Positions 8,569-18,577 of a DNA stretch of 64,000 bases are shown piece after piece (the stretch's first letter is position 1; each line of letters begins with the position of its first letter). Location: assembly GCA_003249225.1 (NCBI GenBank), contig QKJQ01000037.1:62001-126000 (forward strand), in the 5' to 3' direction. Source of the DNA: Clostridia bacterium. Its GTDB lineage: Bacteria; Bacillota; Clostridia; Lachnospirales; Lachnospiraceae. The position numbers and the translations under genes were made by a program. The notes beneath the pieces are model-generated. The model worked only from the letters and a program-made list of their open reading frames with translations, ran no database searches and was not told where the DNA came from.

Positions 8569-9612
8569 TTATCGTACTTTATCTAGCAAGTCAATATAAA
8601 AATCATGGAAAGCCCCGTCTATACCATGGGGTCCACGGAATGCGACCATCATGAAAATACAAAAGATAATTGTCAGAACGATACAGATTACAGACAGGAT
8701 AAAACAAGCTCTTGCCATATTTCTCCTGTTCTTATTCTTCGCTCCGCCAAAGGTCCAGATAATACATACAATCGGACCAACCAAAGGGATCATGAATAAA
8801 ATCCAGGCAAGAATAAAGCCTCCGGTACTGACAACGGCATAAGGACTTCCTTTTGGCGGTGCTTCTGATGCTTCTGCGTTCACTTGTGCCTGAGCAGGTG
8901 GAATCTGCGCTGACTGAACTGGTGGCGGTACCATTCCTGGCTGCATTGGTGGCGGTACCATTCCTGGCTGCATTGGTGGCGTTACCATTCCCGGCTGCAT
9001 TGGTGGCGGTACCATTCCTGGCTGCATTGGTGGCGTTACCATTCCTGGCTGCTCCATTGGTACGGGGGCTGCCGGTATTCCTGCTGGCAAAGGTTCTTCC
9101 ATGATTTCATCCGGGATTGTTCCATCCTCAGCAAACTGATCTTCTGTAAGTATTTCAGGGAGAGCGTTTGCATATTCAATATCCGGAACCAGATCTGCTT
9201 CGGTTACTTCTACTCCTTCTGCTGATATTACCGGTTCTTCATTTTCCAGACTTACAACTTCCTGTATTTCTGCTATTACCGTATCAGATTCTGTTATCGG
9301 TGGTTCTGATTCGATGGCATCCAAAGGTTCATCCGGTTCTGCAAAATCCACAAAAGCAGATTCAACAACAGGTGCTTGTTCAGTGGCTTGCTCTGCCATG
9401 CTGTCTTCGTTAGCATCAGAAGCACTGACAAAGATAGGTTCAGCCATCATGGGTTCAAGTACCATTGGTTCCTGGCTCGGAACCTGTTCCTGCACCGGCT
9501 CTGGTACAAAATCCGGCACTGGAGGCACAACGCGGATTACCTGTTTCCCGCATACACTGCAAAATTTTGCGTCATCGTTTATCTTCGATCCGCAATTTGT
9601 ACAAAACGCCAT
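8569..9612 (-). CDS. Zinc-ribbon membrane protein with MQPGM repeats
   Basis: The 347-residue protein has an N-terminal zinc ribbon (FCTNCG and FCSVCG), then about 150 acidic, glutamate/proline-rich residues, then five near-identical copies of a 9-residue unit of the type MQPGMVPPP (about residues 185-232), and two C-terminal membrane helices (about 265-290 and 300-325) with an arginine/lysine/asparagine-rich turn between them. The function is not known; the layout matches many clostridial zinc-ribbon membrane proteins. It is the first gene of a three-gene operon. GAGGGAG precedes the ATG by 3 bases. The DNA of the repeat (about 8915-9060) is almost identical between units and could vary in copy number. 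Confidence 0.8.
   Translation of the reverse strand: MAFCTNCGSKINDDAKFCSVCGKQVIRVVPPVPDFVPEPVQEQVPSQEPMVLEPMMAEPIFVSASDANEDSMAEQATEQAPVVESAFVDFAEPDEPLDAIESEPPITESDTVIAEIQEVVSLENEEPVISAEGVEVTEADLVPDIEYANALPEILTEDQFAEDGTIPDEIMEEPLPAGIPAAPVPMEQPGMVTPPMQPGMVPPPMQPGMVTPPMQPGMVPPPMQPGMVPPPVQSAQIPPAQAQVNAEASEAPPKGSPYAVVSTGGFILAWILFMIPLVGPIVCIIWTFGGAKNKNRRNMARACFILSVICIVLTIIFCIFMMVAFRGPHGIDGAFHDFYIDLLDKVR
8915..9060. repeat. 27-bp coding tandem repeat (MQPGMVPPP units)
   Basis: Five copies of a 27-base unit containing GGTACCATTCCTGGCTGCAT differ at only a few positions (ACC or ACG third-base and T/P codon changes). The unit keeps the reading frame. Confidence 0.85.
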
Positions 9613-9794
9613 ACGCTCCCTCTATTCTGCGTCACTTTAAGCGCTTAAGCAACTCTGTGTTAAGCAACGCAAAAACACAAAGTACTGTGTGAAGTGAACT
9701 CTCACACCGCTATCACCTTTGCTGCCTTTGACAGGTCAGCATCGCAACCTTACATAGATCTTTACCTCACTAATATGATTCTAAGACTACCTTG
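9613..9794. other. Gap between SagB-type gene and zinc-ribbon operon
   Basis: It holds a palindrome TTAAGCGCTTAA (9646-9657), a direct repeat of TTAAGCAAC and a weak hairpin near 9690-9710 (GTGTGA arms). No gene and no clear promoter was seen. Confidence 0.5.
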
Positions 9795-10571
9795 TTATAC
9801 CCTACCGACACATGCGGCATAAACAACAAATTCATTATTTTCATCGCTTGTGGGCGATGAATCAAGACCAAGCAGGGCATCTGCCATGACCTGATCGTAT
9901 GCTCCGATACCACAGGTACCACATCCAATGGCTTCACAGGCCAGATACAGATTCTCGCAAATATGTCCCGCATCAATTAGCATATACTTATGTGCTTTTG
10001 TTACATATCTCCATTCTGTTCTGTAAGGAACAACGGTCCATACAAAACTGACCGCCGCTTCCCCGAAAAATGTCTGTCCTGCATATGCCTTTGTCAGTTC
10101 ATTCTTCTGGTCCTCCAGTACAAAAAGAAATTCAAGTTTGTGTTCCAGTGCAAGATAATGATAAACTCCCGGTTCAAGTCCCTCCACATCATTCACAAAA
10201 AGATAGGTCTCATAAGGATTTCTTGCTCCTGCCGAGGGAACCGTACGAAATGTGTATTTACACTTTGGATCAATTTTTCTTACGCCCTGTGTCATCCAGA
10301 GCAAAAAAGAAAGTTCAGGAAGGGTAAGTGCTTCTCCTGTATATTTTCTATGACTGATACGGTCTTCTAAAATTGCAAGAATATCCCGTTTCTTAATTAT
10401 ACCATCAAAAGCTTTTGTCAGTTCGATCTGCTTACCGCCCTTCGCAGGCTTTGCAATCAAAGGGGCCGGAACCTTCCTTTGCATATCATTTTCAAAATGT
10501 GGTCCCTGTGTGATATGCGTTTTCATCATCTCCCGGTGATCGATGATCCTCTTTTCTCTGTCGTTTTCCAT
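9795..10571 (-). CDS. SagB-type nitroreductase-fold oxidoreductase
   Basis: The 258-residue protein belongs to the FMN-dependent SagB/nitroreductase family: after about 60 residues comes LEDRISHRKYTGEALTLPELSFLLWMTQG, then the RTVPSAGARNPYETYLFV motif and the C-terminal CEAIGCGTCGIGAYD motif. SagB proteins oxidise azolines to azoles in peptide toxins, but relatives with no toxin genes nearby are common in Clostridia and reduce or oxidise unknown substrates. No cyclodehydratase, precursor peptide or transporter of such a cluster is within this window, so the toxin role is unlikely. The gene is alone, between the pilus block terminator and the zinc-ribbon operon. Confidence 0.85.
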   Translation of the reverse strand: MENDREKRIIDHREMMKTHITQGPHFENDMQRKVPAPLIAKPAKGGKQIELTKAFDGIIKKRDILAILEDRISHRKYTGEALTLPELSFLLWMTQGVRKIDPKCKYTFRTVPSAGARNPYETYLFVNDVEGLEPGVYHYLALEHKLEFLFVLEDQKNELTKAYAGQTFFGEAAVSFVWTVVPYRTEWRYVTKAHKYMLIDAGHICENLYLACEAIGCGTCGIGAYDQVMADALLGLDSSPTSDENNEFVVYAACVGRV

Positions 10572-10682
10572 TGTTTGCTCCTTGTTAATACAATTATCTT
10601 CTAACTATATAAATATTATCTGATTAAATTGTAAAAATGTCAATAATACTTCCAAATATGCTTCTTGCTTAACCAGATATAC

Positions 10683-10732
10683 AAAAAAGGGGAGCTTCCC
10701 TCAGTCATAATTGTACTGCGAAAACTCCCCTT
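10683..10732 (-). terminator. Terminator of the pilus operon
   Basis: An 8-bp GC-rich outer stem (10687-10694 with 10725-10732) with further pairing inside is followed by TTTTTTG on the minus strand, about 55 bases after the stop of the giant surface protein. Confidence 0.85.
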
Positions 10733-10786
10733 CACCATTGGTTTTGTAATTCACTTCGAATGCCTTTGTGCTGCTTATAGTCTTAC

Positions 10787-13700
10787 TTAATCCAAATTAA
10801 ACAATCCTCTTCGCAGCAATGTTACATTCTGATAACCGTACTTATATTTTGTCGAGTCCTTACCATAATTAATTACAATACGGAAAAACATCTCGTATTT
10901 GTTCATGGTATCCATTGCTGTAATCGGTACATCGACATAATAGCTGACCCCTGCATACAACCTGTCACCCACAGAAAAATCAACCTCTTCGTTGGTTAGT
11001 GTCTGATATGTTTTAAGTGCTGCTCCATTCTCAGATAGCGAATTTCCAGTTAAATACACATCATCTGCCGTACTTGATATGTCCTCTCCGTCATCTACTT
11101 TTATATCAGTTCCGCTCGGATCATACTCATAATACTCCATGCTTATTGTCTTATTAACAAGAATACTGCTGTCTTTTATCTGGAAATAAACTCTCTTATA
11201 AAGCGTATTATTTTTTGTAACAATATCTTCTCCAATTGCCTTTGTATCGTCGGTAGAATCAAAATCAATGTATAGATACTGAGAATCATCTACCTGAACC
11301 TTGTCACGGTTCAGTATGGTAACACCTGGCTTTTGTGCTATCGAATTGTAAGAAGCCACCATGGTATTAACAAAGAGCTTTACTTCATTGTCTGTAAGCG
11401 TTCCGCTATGACCTACACCGGTATATGTAATATTTCCACGATTGTATATATAGTAATTATTCCGAACGTCATAAGGTGAGCTGGTGTACTCATTGGAATG
11501 CTGCACATTATTCTCATCCGTGTCGCCAAGCGTATACCACACAACAATATCTTCTGCTTCAAGATCCAACTGATAGTATTGCTCATGGGTCTGTGATATG
11601 GAAAAATCGTCCGGAATATAATACGGATATTCCGTAAGCTGTCCGCTGTTTATCTTTGAAACATAAGTCGTATATACCGTGGTGGTGTTGTTTGTTTTCA
11701 TTTTATGCACGAAAGTATCTGAAAATCCCTGCTCAAGATATCTTCCGCTCGAAATGACAGAATCCGCTCTTAGTATGTTGGCAACCGTTTGACTTGTCCC
11801 TGTACTGTACAGCCCGTCCCGGCCTAAGTTCAGAACATTATTGATCGAATACGATGAACCCATATAAGGATATAAAAGCGTTATTCCATAACGGTCCATA
11901 CCAACAATATCTCTGAAATACTTATTAAAATAAAATCCCCAGGCACTGGTATCCTGATTTCGATAGGAGGTTGTATCATGTGTGAACAAAACAGATGCTC
12001 CTGATCCTATAAAATCTTCAATAGCTTCCTGCGCTGCTGCGGTCTTGATGTCTTGATAGGTATCATCAAAGCCAAGTACCAGCATGTTATATTTGCCATT
12101 TGAAAGAAAGGCTTTCGGATCACTGAGCGCCATAAACGAATCTACCGAAATTCGTTCTATACTTACCTTGAAATCACTCAGGTCTTTCATATATAACCAG
12201 AATTTTGTTGTAACCAGCTGCATACTTGTATCATTCGGGAGTGCAGTCAGCACGGCATCAATAGCACTGGCTTTCGAACTGGCATTACTTAAGGTAATCG
12301 CCGGTGATACATTGTTAAGTGCCTCCATCTCTGCTGTTGTAGGCATGTAAACAGTGGCTCCGCTTGGAATGATCTGCAATATCTTTAATTCTTCCCTTGT
12401 AAACGAACTGTCAGCTTTAATTGCAGATGTACCAATCTTCATATCACGGACAAGCTGATTGTCTGTCTGTACGACCTCAAGCTTCCATGGAATAACTCCG
12501 GCATAGGTTGAGACATCACGATTCACTACATAGATCTGATTTGCTTTTAAGGAAGAATCCTGTGATATATAAGTTCTGCTCGACCCATTCAACGCATAAA
12601 TTTCAAGATTATCAAGCTGTTCATTGGCTGGATCAAAACGTCCGTCGGCGTTTGTATCAAGATAAAGATGTATCTGGTAGTTCTCATCGGAGGCATCTTC
12701 AATCATAAAGCTGTACGTGAGAATTTTATTACTCACAATGGCTCCGTTAACATAGATATCCTGATCCGTAAGAGTGCTGTCAAGCGTAATATCCTGATAG
12801 GCAACCGGCTCTGACAAGATGCTAAGCTCACACTTTGTCTGTCTTAATGCTTGTTCAAAGGTGTCATGATCCACCTGGGATTCATAAAAGAAAGAGCCGT
12901 AGTATTTGTTACTGCTGTCACTGGCTGCATTTTTCAATGTCTCTGCAAACGAATACATGTTTGAAGCCGTATCAAGCTCGCTGGAATTTGTTGTCAGACT
13001 TCCATTCGCTCCAACGTTATACAGCGCCTCTGAAAAGATGACCGGATAACCTGCTTCTGCATATTCCAGAAGATCCTGCATCTTTGCTTCTGTGATATCA
13101 TTTCCGGAATAATAATAGGTATCTTCATCATCATCCATGCCAAGTGTTCCGCGAAGTGTTGTATTAACATTCTCAACCGCTGCACCTGTGTGGGTATAGG
13201 AGTACCAGACTGAATTTGTCTCCACAACTTCTCGTGTTACATATTCAAGAATGTTCTGACCATAATCCAGAGTTATCTCGTAATAAGGATGGTCATTATC
13301 AATTTGATAATAGGTCTCACCTCGGCCCCAGATATACAAGTTCTGCGCATAGGTAACTGTTAATGCTATATTTCTTGTTTTATTATTTGATGCTAACACA
13401 TCAACCAACTGATTTTCACTTAATGTAGCTGATTCACCAGGATAAAAATAGTCCTCCCTACTTCGTAGCCTGCCTCGCGAATCATAATAATAATATCTAA
13501 GATACTGCCCAATATTTACAGTAACATAATCCCACTGATAATGCTGTTCACTCAAAACCTCATAAACACTCTGATCTCTTGACAATGTAACATTCGAACC
13601 TGCACTGCACCATTGATTAATTTCCTTTTTGGTATCGACATTCTGACTTATTTTTATCTGGACCGTTTCACCTGCATTATGCCACTGCTCTTCCTGTGTC

Positions 13701-16700
13701 GTCACCTGTGTCACTGTAGTCTGGAATACACGTTTATAACTTTCAATTCCATCCTTATAAGAACCCATATAAATTAAGTTATATTCACTGTTAAGATCTT
13801 CAATTTTACCTATGAATTCAGCCGTTGACTGATGCTCAATACTGACAATACCGTTGTATTCCGGTATGAACCGTCTTACATACCAGAACCAGTAAGCGGT
13901 CGGCATATACACGATTCCAGGCTGAATCTCAAGAATGCTGATATCTTTATCATATCCTTTATCATTATCCTGTGACCTGTAAAGTAAATAATATAAGGCA
14001 TCATAAACTGGAATAATCTCTGCGACCGAAAGATCTTCCTGTGCAGTCTCTGGATTAAAATACTGGTAAAGTTCCGCTGTCTGTGAATTGTAGGAAATAT
14101 GCCAGCAACTGCTGTCTACCATGAAATAATCAGTCAGATTCACTGTATTTCCCTGATAGAAGAAAAGATTCTCATTCATAATGAAATTCTTCCCGTCACT
14201 GAACAAATCAGAAAGATTATTTTCAATTTCCCAGGTATTCCAGACATCTTCAAAAGGTTCGTTGTCTGTTCCTATGTCATTGTCATCAAGTGCTACATAA
14301 GGCAGGAACGTATAAGAATTCCAGTAAGTTTTTGCATCACCTGAAAGAATTTCATCAGCCGAAGTAAAGGATCCGGTTGTCGGAAGTCCGCTCCTTGTAA
14401 CAGAGGTTATATAACCAGTTGAAAGAAATGCCTGATTAAAGGTAAATGGATCCATCTGATTCAACATAATAAATAATTTGTAAACATTGTTATTGCTTGC
14501 AGAAGCTGTATAATTTACAACGGTTGAATCCGGAAGGGTCTTTTGAACCGTTACATTCTTACTCGTAACACTCGTTACTCCTGTATAGGCTGCCGTATCA
14601 TAGATCAAGGTAGCTTTGTTATCATTAAGTGCCACGTTGGAATAAATTCGAAGCACAGCTTCCCAGGACAGATCATTTTGCTCATAGGATTCGCCTTCAT
14701 AGGTAGTATCGAATGTTTTTCCACTGAACAAAGCTTCATTTTTATAATTGATCCAGAGAGAAGAAGACAGCCCTGCATCTCCGGTAAAATGCGATCCGGC
14801 ACTGATTATGATCAAATTCGCACGATCTATCAAGTCATAGTTCACAGCCAGATTGAGTTCTTCCGGTGTAACAGAGATAACAGAGATGTGATAGTTATCA
14901 ATTTTAAACTGTACATTACTCTTTAGTCTCACCTCTGGAGCATTGCCTTCATCAACGATGTTACCCGCTGCCGATATCACAGCAGCAGACCCGGTAAAAG
15001 TCACATCATTTCCCACAAGTGCAGAGGAAGGACGATTTGGTAAAAATGTAATGGTAAATTCTGCAGTTTCGCTTACCCAACCGGCATATAGCGTCATAAC
15101 ACCATTGGTCAAGTAGTCTTCCGATATGGCCGTTCCAAAAATATATTCACTGGTAGCAGCCGCATCGGTATACCAACCGGTAAACAAATAGCCGGTCAAT
15201 GTCGGATCTGTTGGCTCCACCACCGAAAGTCCTGTTAAATACTCTGTTCCGCTCAACAATAAATCTGACATTTCAGATGGCAGTCCGCTTACCGATTCCG
15301 TTACTCCGGATGGTTTATTCCCTATGAACTGGATATCTGCTGTCGGTGTTTCGTTGCTGATCCATCTTGCATAAAGCAAAAGAGCCCTTCCACTGTCTTC
15401 TGAAACAGTACTTGTCGGATCGATCGGATCACCAAATACAAACAGATTCTTGAACGTATCATCGACATACCAGCCGGAGAACATATATCCTGGGCAGGTA
15501 GGTTCGGATGGCTCTGATAACCTTCCGGCATTAACTCCGCCGCTTTCATATTCGCCATTATAATAAACATTCGTAAGATCAGCAGGCATATCCGATGCCG
15601 CTAGGTCAGAGGCAAAGTGAATTGTCAGTGTCTGTGATGCACCGGCAACAATCAAAGACCAGCCTGCATAGATACTTGCACCTGCTCTTAAATCACTCGT
15701 TTGAATCTTTGTTGTCAGTGTTGCATCGGTATACCAACCGGCAAAGCTATATCCACTTCGAAAAACCAGCAGTTTTTGTATATTCTCGATAGTCCTTGGA
15801 ATATTATCAAGGGTATCTTCTGTCCCAAATTCACACTTAATCCATCCGGCATATAAACTGACATCGGAGGATGCTTCATAGGAACCGGAATATAAAGCAG
15901 TATACAAATTATCTGTATACCATCCGGTAAAAACATAGCTGTCCCTTATCGGGATTACAGTATTAATCTCATCAATCCCTGAGGGCATATTATAAACGGT
16001 ATCTGTTCCGGCATTGGCATTCAGATTCAATGAAAACCATTTAGCGTATAAAGTTACATCAGAAAGTACATCGGAAGTAAAATCATACAACACCGTACCG
16101 GCTGCGTCGGTATACCATCCACCAAACAGGTAACCGTCCCGTAATGGTGTCGTTGACGGTTGGCTTACTTTTGAACCAACGGAAAGCTGTGTCTGATTCT
16201 GAGGCATCGAAGTTACAGAATCTGTACCTGCATTTGAATGAAAGGTTGCACTGTAATTCGGCGTCTCCTGCCAGTTTGCATACAAAGTAAGATCCGAATA
16301 TACCGGTTTTGAAAAATCATATGCCGCTGTACATTCTGCATCGGTATACCATCCGGTAAAGCTGTATTTTGTCGTATCAAGGTACCCATACCTGATACCA
16401 CCGGCACTATCCTTCTGGTATTTTAAGCCAACACTGTTTTTTAGAAAGCTATTGGTATTTGTGTATGTGTTTGTTGATAATGCAACATAGTATGCTTCGC
16501 TGCGTACTTCATAGATCTTATCCCCAATACTGTTCTTGGAATAATCCTGTTCTTCTATCGCGATATCTCCGCCCGGGCGAACAGAAGCATTGTTCCACTT
16601 CCATACCCAGTTGTATCCTTCTTTGCTGCCGCTTGAATACTCTTCAAAAGAGGCATTCGTAATGGTAACCTTCTCGATGTAATCACCGTTACCGCTTCCC

Positions 16701-17860
16701 ACGTATTGATATTCATAGGACGCAGCTGTTACCGTCTGATCATAATATGCAAGCTGCATCATAGAATACTGACTGCTGTTGGTGGTAATCTCATCATCAT
16801 TTAACGTTTTGGTATAATTGGAATTTACAACATAGGAACCATTATTATCCGGGTAGAAAAAAACAGGTCTGTATATACTTGCTGCTGTATAGTATCTATT
16901 GTCATAATTGTCCGTATTATTTGAATCAAAATACCAGCCATTAATCAGCCAGAAAAGAAACCAGCTTGCATCATGAAAGCTTCCGGAAAAAGAGTATACT
17001 CCATTGTTCAAGGTATAATATCTATAATAAAGATCATTGCTGAAATTATAACCAGTATATCTTTGTCCATCCGAATCCAAAAAATTATAGTAATAATTTC
17101 TTCCTGAATGTGTTATATCATTGGTTGATTCAACCGGTGAATATTTCTGTGCACTTGATGCAGGATTGTATGTAAAGGCAACAAAATATTCCGGCGTAAG
17201 ACCTGTTTCAAAATTCGTCTTATTCGCATAGGTATATCCATAAACGCTTTTATAAACCGTAGAACCAGGAATTTCTACAAGTGTATAGTCACCATTCCCG
17301 TCTCCTACATTTATATAACTGGGTTCTGAATACTCCAGGTTTAATTTATAGTTGCCTGTCGTATCGGCCACTCGCTCATAAAACCCAAGCCGGTCAGCCT
17401 CCTGACCCGCGGTTGTATACCAGTCATAGCCGTCATTTTCATCAATCTGATCTTTAAAAAGTTTATAATCCGGCACGTTTTCCGGTGTAGTAACCTCAAA
17501 ATAATCTTTGGCAACCATGTCCTGCAAAAAAAGATCTTCTGATCCGCCTGGTTCCAAGGCAGCTGCTATCGACAGGTCATTTAGATTGACCGGTTCCTGA
17601 CCCTGGATCAGATACCCGAATTCTGAATCGCCTTCATAAGGCACCACTTCAAGAACAACCAACGGGTTCGCTTCTGTTCCCATTGCCTGTGATGAATCAG
17701 CAGAAGAAAATGTTATATTCCCTTCTGTATCCTGAATTGCTGCTTCTGCTTCAAGTAAATCACTTGTACTTGTTTTCTTCTGCATCGAAATATATGCCAT
17801 CGATGAAGTCACCATCGATATAATGAGCAAAGCAATAATGCCCTTCTTCCAGATTTTCAT
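10787..17860 (-). CDS. Giant pilus-linked surface protein with InlB-type repeats
   Basis: The 2357-residue protein has an N-terminal export segment (KKGIIALLIISM, residues 6-23) and no C-terminal membrane helix or LPXTG motif. Residues about 500-930 hold six InlB/Listeria-Bacteroides repeats, each with an FTGWYTD-type core and a LYAGW end, the beta-grasp fold common in Gram-positive adhesins. Near residue 1735 DTNADGRFDPANE is an EF-hand-like calcium loop. The last 550 residues (from KILQIIPSGATVYMP on) resemble the DUF5057-type region of clostridial surface proteins and contain Rossmann-like pieces (YNMLVLGF, ASVLFTHD). It is the last gene of the pilus operon, 42 bases after a minor-pilin gene. 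An adhesin held at the pilus tip, in the way PilY1 serves Gram-negative pili, is my inference. Confidence 0.85.
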   Translation of the reverse strand: MKIWKKGIIALLIISMVTSSMAYISMQKKTSTSDLLEAEAAIQDTEGNITFSSADSSQAMGTEANPLVVLEVVPYEGDSEFGYLIQGQEPVNLNDLSIAAALEPGGSEDLFLQDMVAKDYFEVTTPENVPDYKLFKDQIDENDGYDWYTTAGQEADRLGFYERVADTTGNYKLNLEYSEPSYINVGDGNGDYTLVEIPGSTVYKSVYGYTYANKTNFETGLTPEYFVAFTYNPASSAQKYSPVESTNDITHSGRNYYYNFLDSDGQRYTGYNFSNDLYYRYYTLNNGVYSFSGSFHDASWFLFWLINGWYFDSNNTDNYDNRYYTAASIYRPVFFYPDNNGSYVVNSNYTKTLNDDEITTNSSQYSMMQLAYYDQTVTAASYEYQYVGSGNGDYIEKVTITNASFEEYSSGSKEGYNWVWKWNNASVRPGGDIAIEEQDYSKNSIGDKIYEVRSEAYYVALSTNTYTNTNSFLKNSVGLKYQKDSAGGIRYGYLDTTKYSFTGWYTDAECTAAYDFSKPVYSDLTLYANWQETPNYSATFHSNAGTDSVTSMPQNQTQLSVGSKVSQPSTTPLRDGYLFGGWYTDAAGTVLYDFTSDVLSDVTLYAKWFSLNLNANAGTDTVYNMPSGIDEINTVIPIRDSYVFTGWYTDNLYTALYSGSYEASSDVSLYAGWIKCEFGTEDTLDNIPRTIENIQKLLVFRSGYSFAGWYTDATLTTKIQTSDLRAGASIYAGWSLIVAGASQTLTIHFASDLAASDMPADLTNVYYNGEYESGGVNAGRLSEPSEPTCPGYMFSGWYVDDTFKNLFVFGDPIDPTSTVSEDSGRALLLYARWISNETPTADIQFIGNKPSGVTESVSGLPSEMSDLLLSGTEYLTGLSVVEPTDPTLTGYLFTGWYTDAAATSEYIFGTAISEDYLTNGVMTLYAGWVSETAEFTITFLPNRPSSALVGNDVTFTGSAAVISAAGNIVDEGNAPEVRLKSNVQFKIDNYHISVISVTPEELNLAVNYDLIDRANLIIISAGSHFTGDAGLSSSLWINYKNEALFSGKTFDTTYEGESYEQNDLSWEAVLRIYSNVALNDNKATLIYDTAAYTGVTSVTSKNVTVQKTLPDSTVVNYTASASNNNVYKLFIMLNQMDPFTFNQAFLSTGYITSVTRSGLPTTGSFTSADEILSGDAKTYWNSYTFLPYVALDDNDIGTDNEPFEDVWNTWEIENNLSDLFSDGKNFIMNENLFFYQGNTVNLTDYFMVDSSCWHISYNSQTAELYQYFNPETAQEDLSVAEIIPVYDALYYLLYRSQDNDKGYDKDISILEIQPGIVYMPTAYWFWYVRRFIPEYNGIVSIEHQSTAEFIGKIEDLNSEYNLIYMGSYKDGIESYKRVFQTTVTQVTTQEEQWHNAGETVQIKISQNVDTKKEINQWCSAGSNVTLSRDQSVYEVLSEQHYQWDYVTVNIGQYLRYYYYDSRGRLRSREDYFYPGESATLSENQLVDVLASNNKTRNIALTVTYAQNLYIWGRGETYYQIDNDHPYYEITLDYGQNILEYVTREVVETNSVWYSYTHTGAAVENVNTTLRGTLGMDDDEDTYYYSGNDITEAKMQDLLEYAEAGYPVIFSEALYNVGANGSLTTNSSELDTASNMYSFAETLKNAASDSSNKYYGSFFYESQVDHDTFEQALRQTKCELSILSEPVAYQDITLDSTLTDQDIYVNGAIVSNKILTYSFMIEDASDENYQIHLYLDTNADGRFDPANEQLDNLEIYALNGSSRTYISQDSSLKANQIYVVNRDVSTYAGVIPWKLEVVQTDNQLVRDMKIGTSAIKADSSFTREELKILQIIPSGATVYMPTTAEMEALNNVSPAITLSNASSKASAIDAVLTALPNDTSMQLVTTKFWLYMKDLSDFKVSIERISVDSFMALSDPKAFLSNGKYNMLVLGFDDTYQDIKTAAAQEAIEDFIGSGASVLFTHDTTSYRNQDTSAWGFYFNKYFRDIVGMDRYGITLLYPYMGSSYSINNVLNLGRDGLYSTGTSQTVANILRADSVISSGRYLEQGFSDTFVHKMKTNNTTTVYTTYVSKINSGQLTEYPYYIPDDFSISQTHEQYYQLDLEAEDIVVWYTLGDTDENNVQHSNEYTSSPYDVRNNYYIYNRGNITYTGVGHSGTLTDNEVKLFVNTMVASYNSIAQKPGVTILNRDKVQVDDSQYLYIDFDSTDDTKAIGEDIVTKNNTLYKRVYFQIKDSSILVNKTISMEYYEYDPSGTDIKVDDGEDISSTADDVYLTGNSLSENGAALKTYQTLTNEEVDFSVGDRLYAGVSYYVDVPITAMDTMNKYEMFFRIVINYGKDSTKYKYGYQNVTLLRRGLFNLD
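15070..16360 (-). repeat. Six InlB-type repeats inside the giant protein gene
   Basis: Six coding units of 55-90 codons carry GWYTD or GWYVD followed by LYA(N/K/G/R)W. They are diverged in DNA sequence, so they are old repeats and not a recent expansion. Confidence 0.85.
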
Positions 17861-17902
17861 ACTGCATCCATCCTTTCTGATCCGATGCTTCGCAAAGAAA
17901 TG

Positions 17903-18517
17903 TTACTCACTCGAATTTCTCATGTTAATGTTCTGTGTTGCATGATAGGTATTGTCACCATTTGCAAAATCAATGGTAATCTGAATTAATGCACCCGACT
18001 GAGTAACATTCAGTCCGGTTACATAATCGGCGAGAAAGACTTTTTTTAGATTACCCTCTCCTAGAATGTTATTTCTGACTTCATCTTCCAGAACAAAGGT
18101 AACGCCGGCAGTCTCCTGGTATTTGTCATATAGCAGCCTGTTTGTATTACTGTCATATACTATAATGTGATGGTAATTGATCGTGGTTGCGCTCACAGAG
18201 TCAAAGACACCTGTATTTATATCAAGTACCGGATAATTATATCCGTCAATCGTTATATAATTCATTATTACATCGGACTTCGTTTCAATTACGATATCAG
18301 CAATCAGATTCATTGCAATCTGTGATTCCATCTGCAGCTTCAATTCTTCATTGGTGGAACGGTAAAAATTCATAGCTACCGTTATAAATAATACGACCGA
18401 TGAGATTACGAGCATAGACACCAGCATGGATACAATTAATTCAACCAGTGAAAAACCGTCGTTTTCCTCTGTTAAACCAACCATACTATCCTCTCTCCAT
18501 GCATGATCCTTCTGCAT
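17903..18517 (-). CDS. Minor pilin, PilW/GspJ-like
   Basis: The 204-residue protein carries a class III signal: G21 cleaved before FSLVELIVSMLVSMLVISSVVL, with the required glutamate at +5, followed by a hydrophobic helix and a C-terminal head rich in beta strands. Position (next to a GspH/FimT-like gene) and size suggest a PilW/GspJ-type minor pilin that helps to prime the pilus tip. Two starts are possible: the ATG at 18517 with AGGAGG 9 bases ahead, or the ATG at 18484 with GAGAGG 5 bases ahead, which would give a 10-residue leader like other pilins here. It is processed by the prepilin peptidase at 25011. Confidence 0.85.
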   Translation of the reverse strand: MQKDHAWREDSMVGLTEENDGFSLVELIVSMLVSMLVISSVVLFITVAMNFYRSTNEELKLQMESQIAMNLIADIVIETKSDVIMNYITIDGYNYPVLDINTGVFDSVSATTINYHHIIVYDSNTNRLLYDKYQETAGVTFVLEDEVRNNILGEGNLKKVFLADYVTGLNVTQSGALIQITIDFANGDNTYHATQNINMRNSSE

Positions 18518-18577
18518 ATTCTATAACCTCCTGTTAACAGGCCCCAGCGCTGTTTTCTATTTGTGTCCGTCTTGTTC

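Noticed and set aside
8915-9060. CRISPR-like repeat array
   Set aside because: The 27-base units are directly joined with no spacers and code for MQPGMVPPP in frame.
9795-10571. Azole-modified peptide (streptolysin S-like) cluster
   Set aside because: Only the SagB-type oxidoreductase is present; no YcaO cyclodehydratase, precursor or exporter within reach.
10787-17860. Long overlapping frames on the plus strand inside the giant gene
   Set aside because: They lack ribosome sites and recognisable domains, while the minus-strand frame is continuous over 7 kb with clear repeats.
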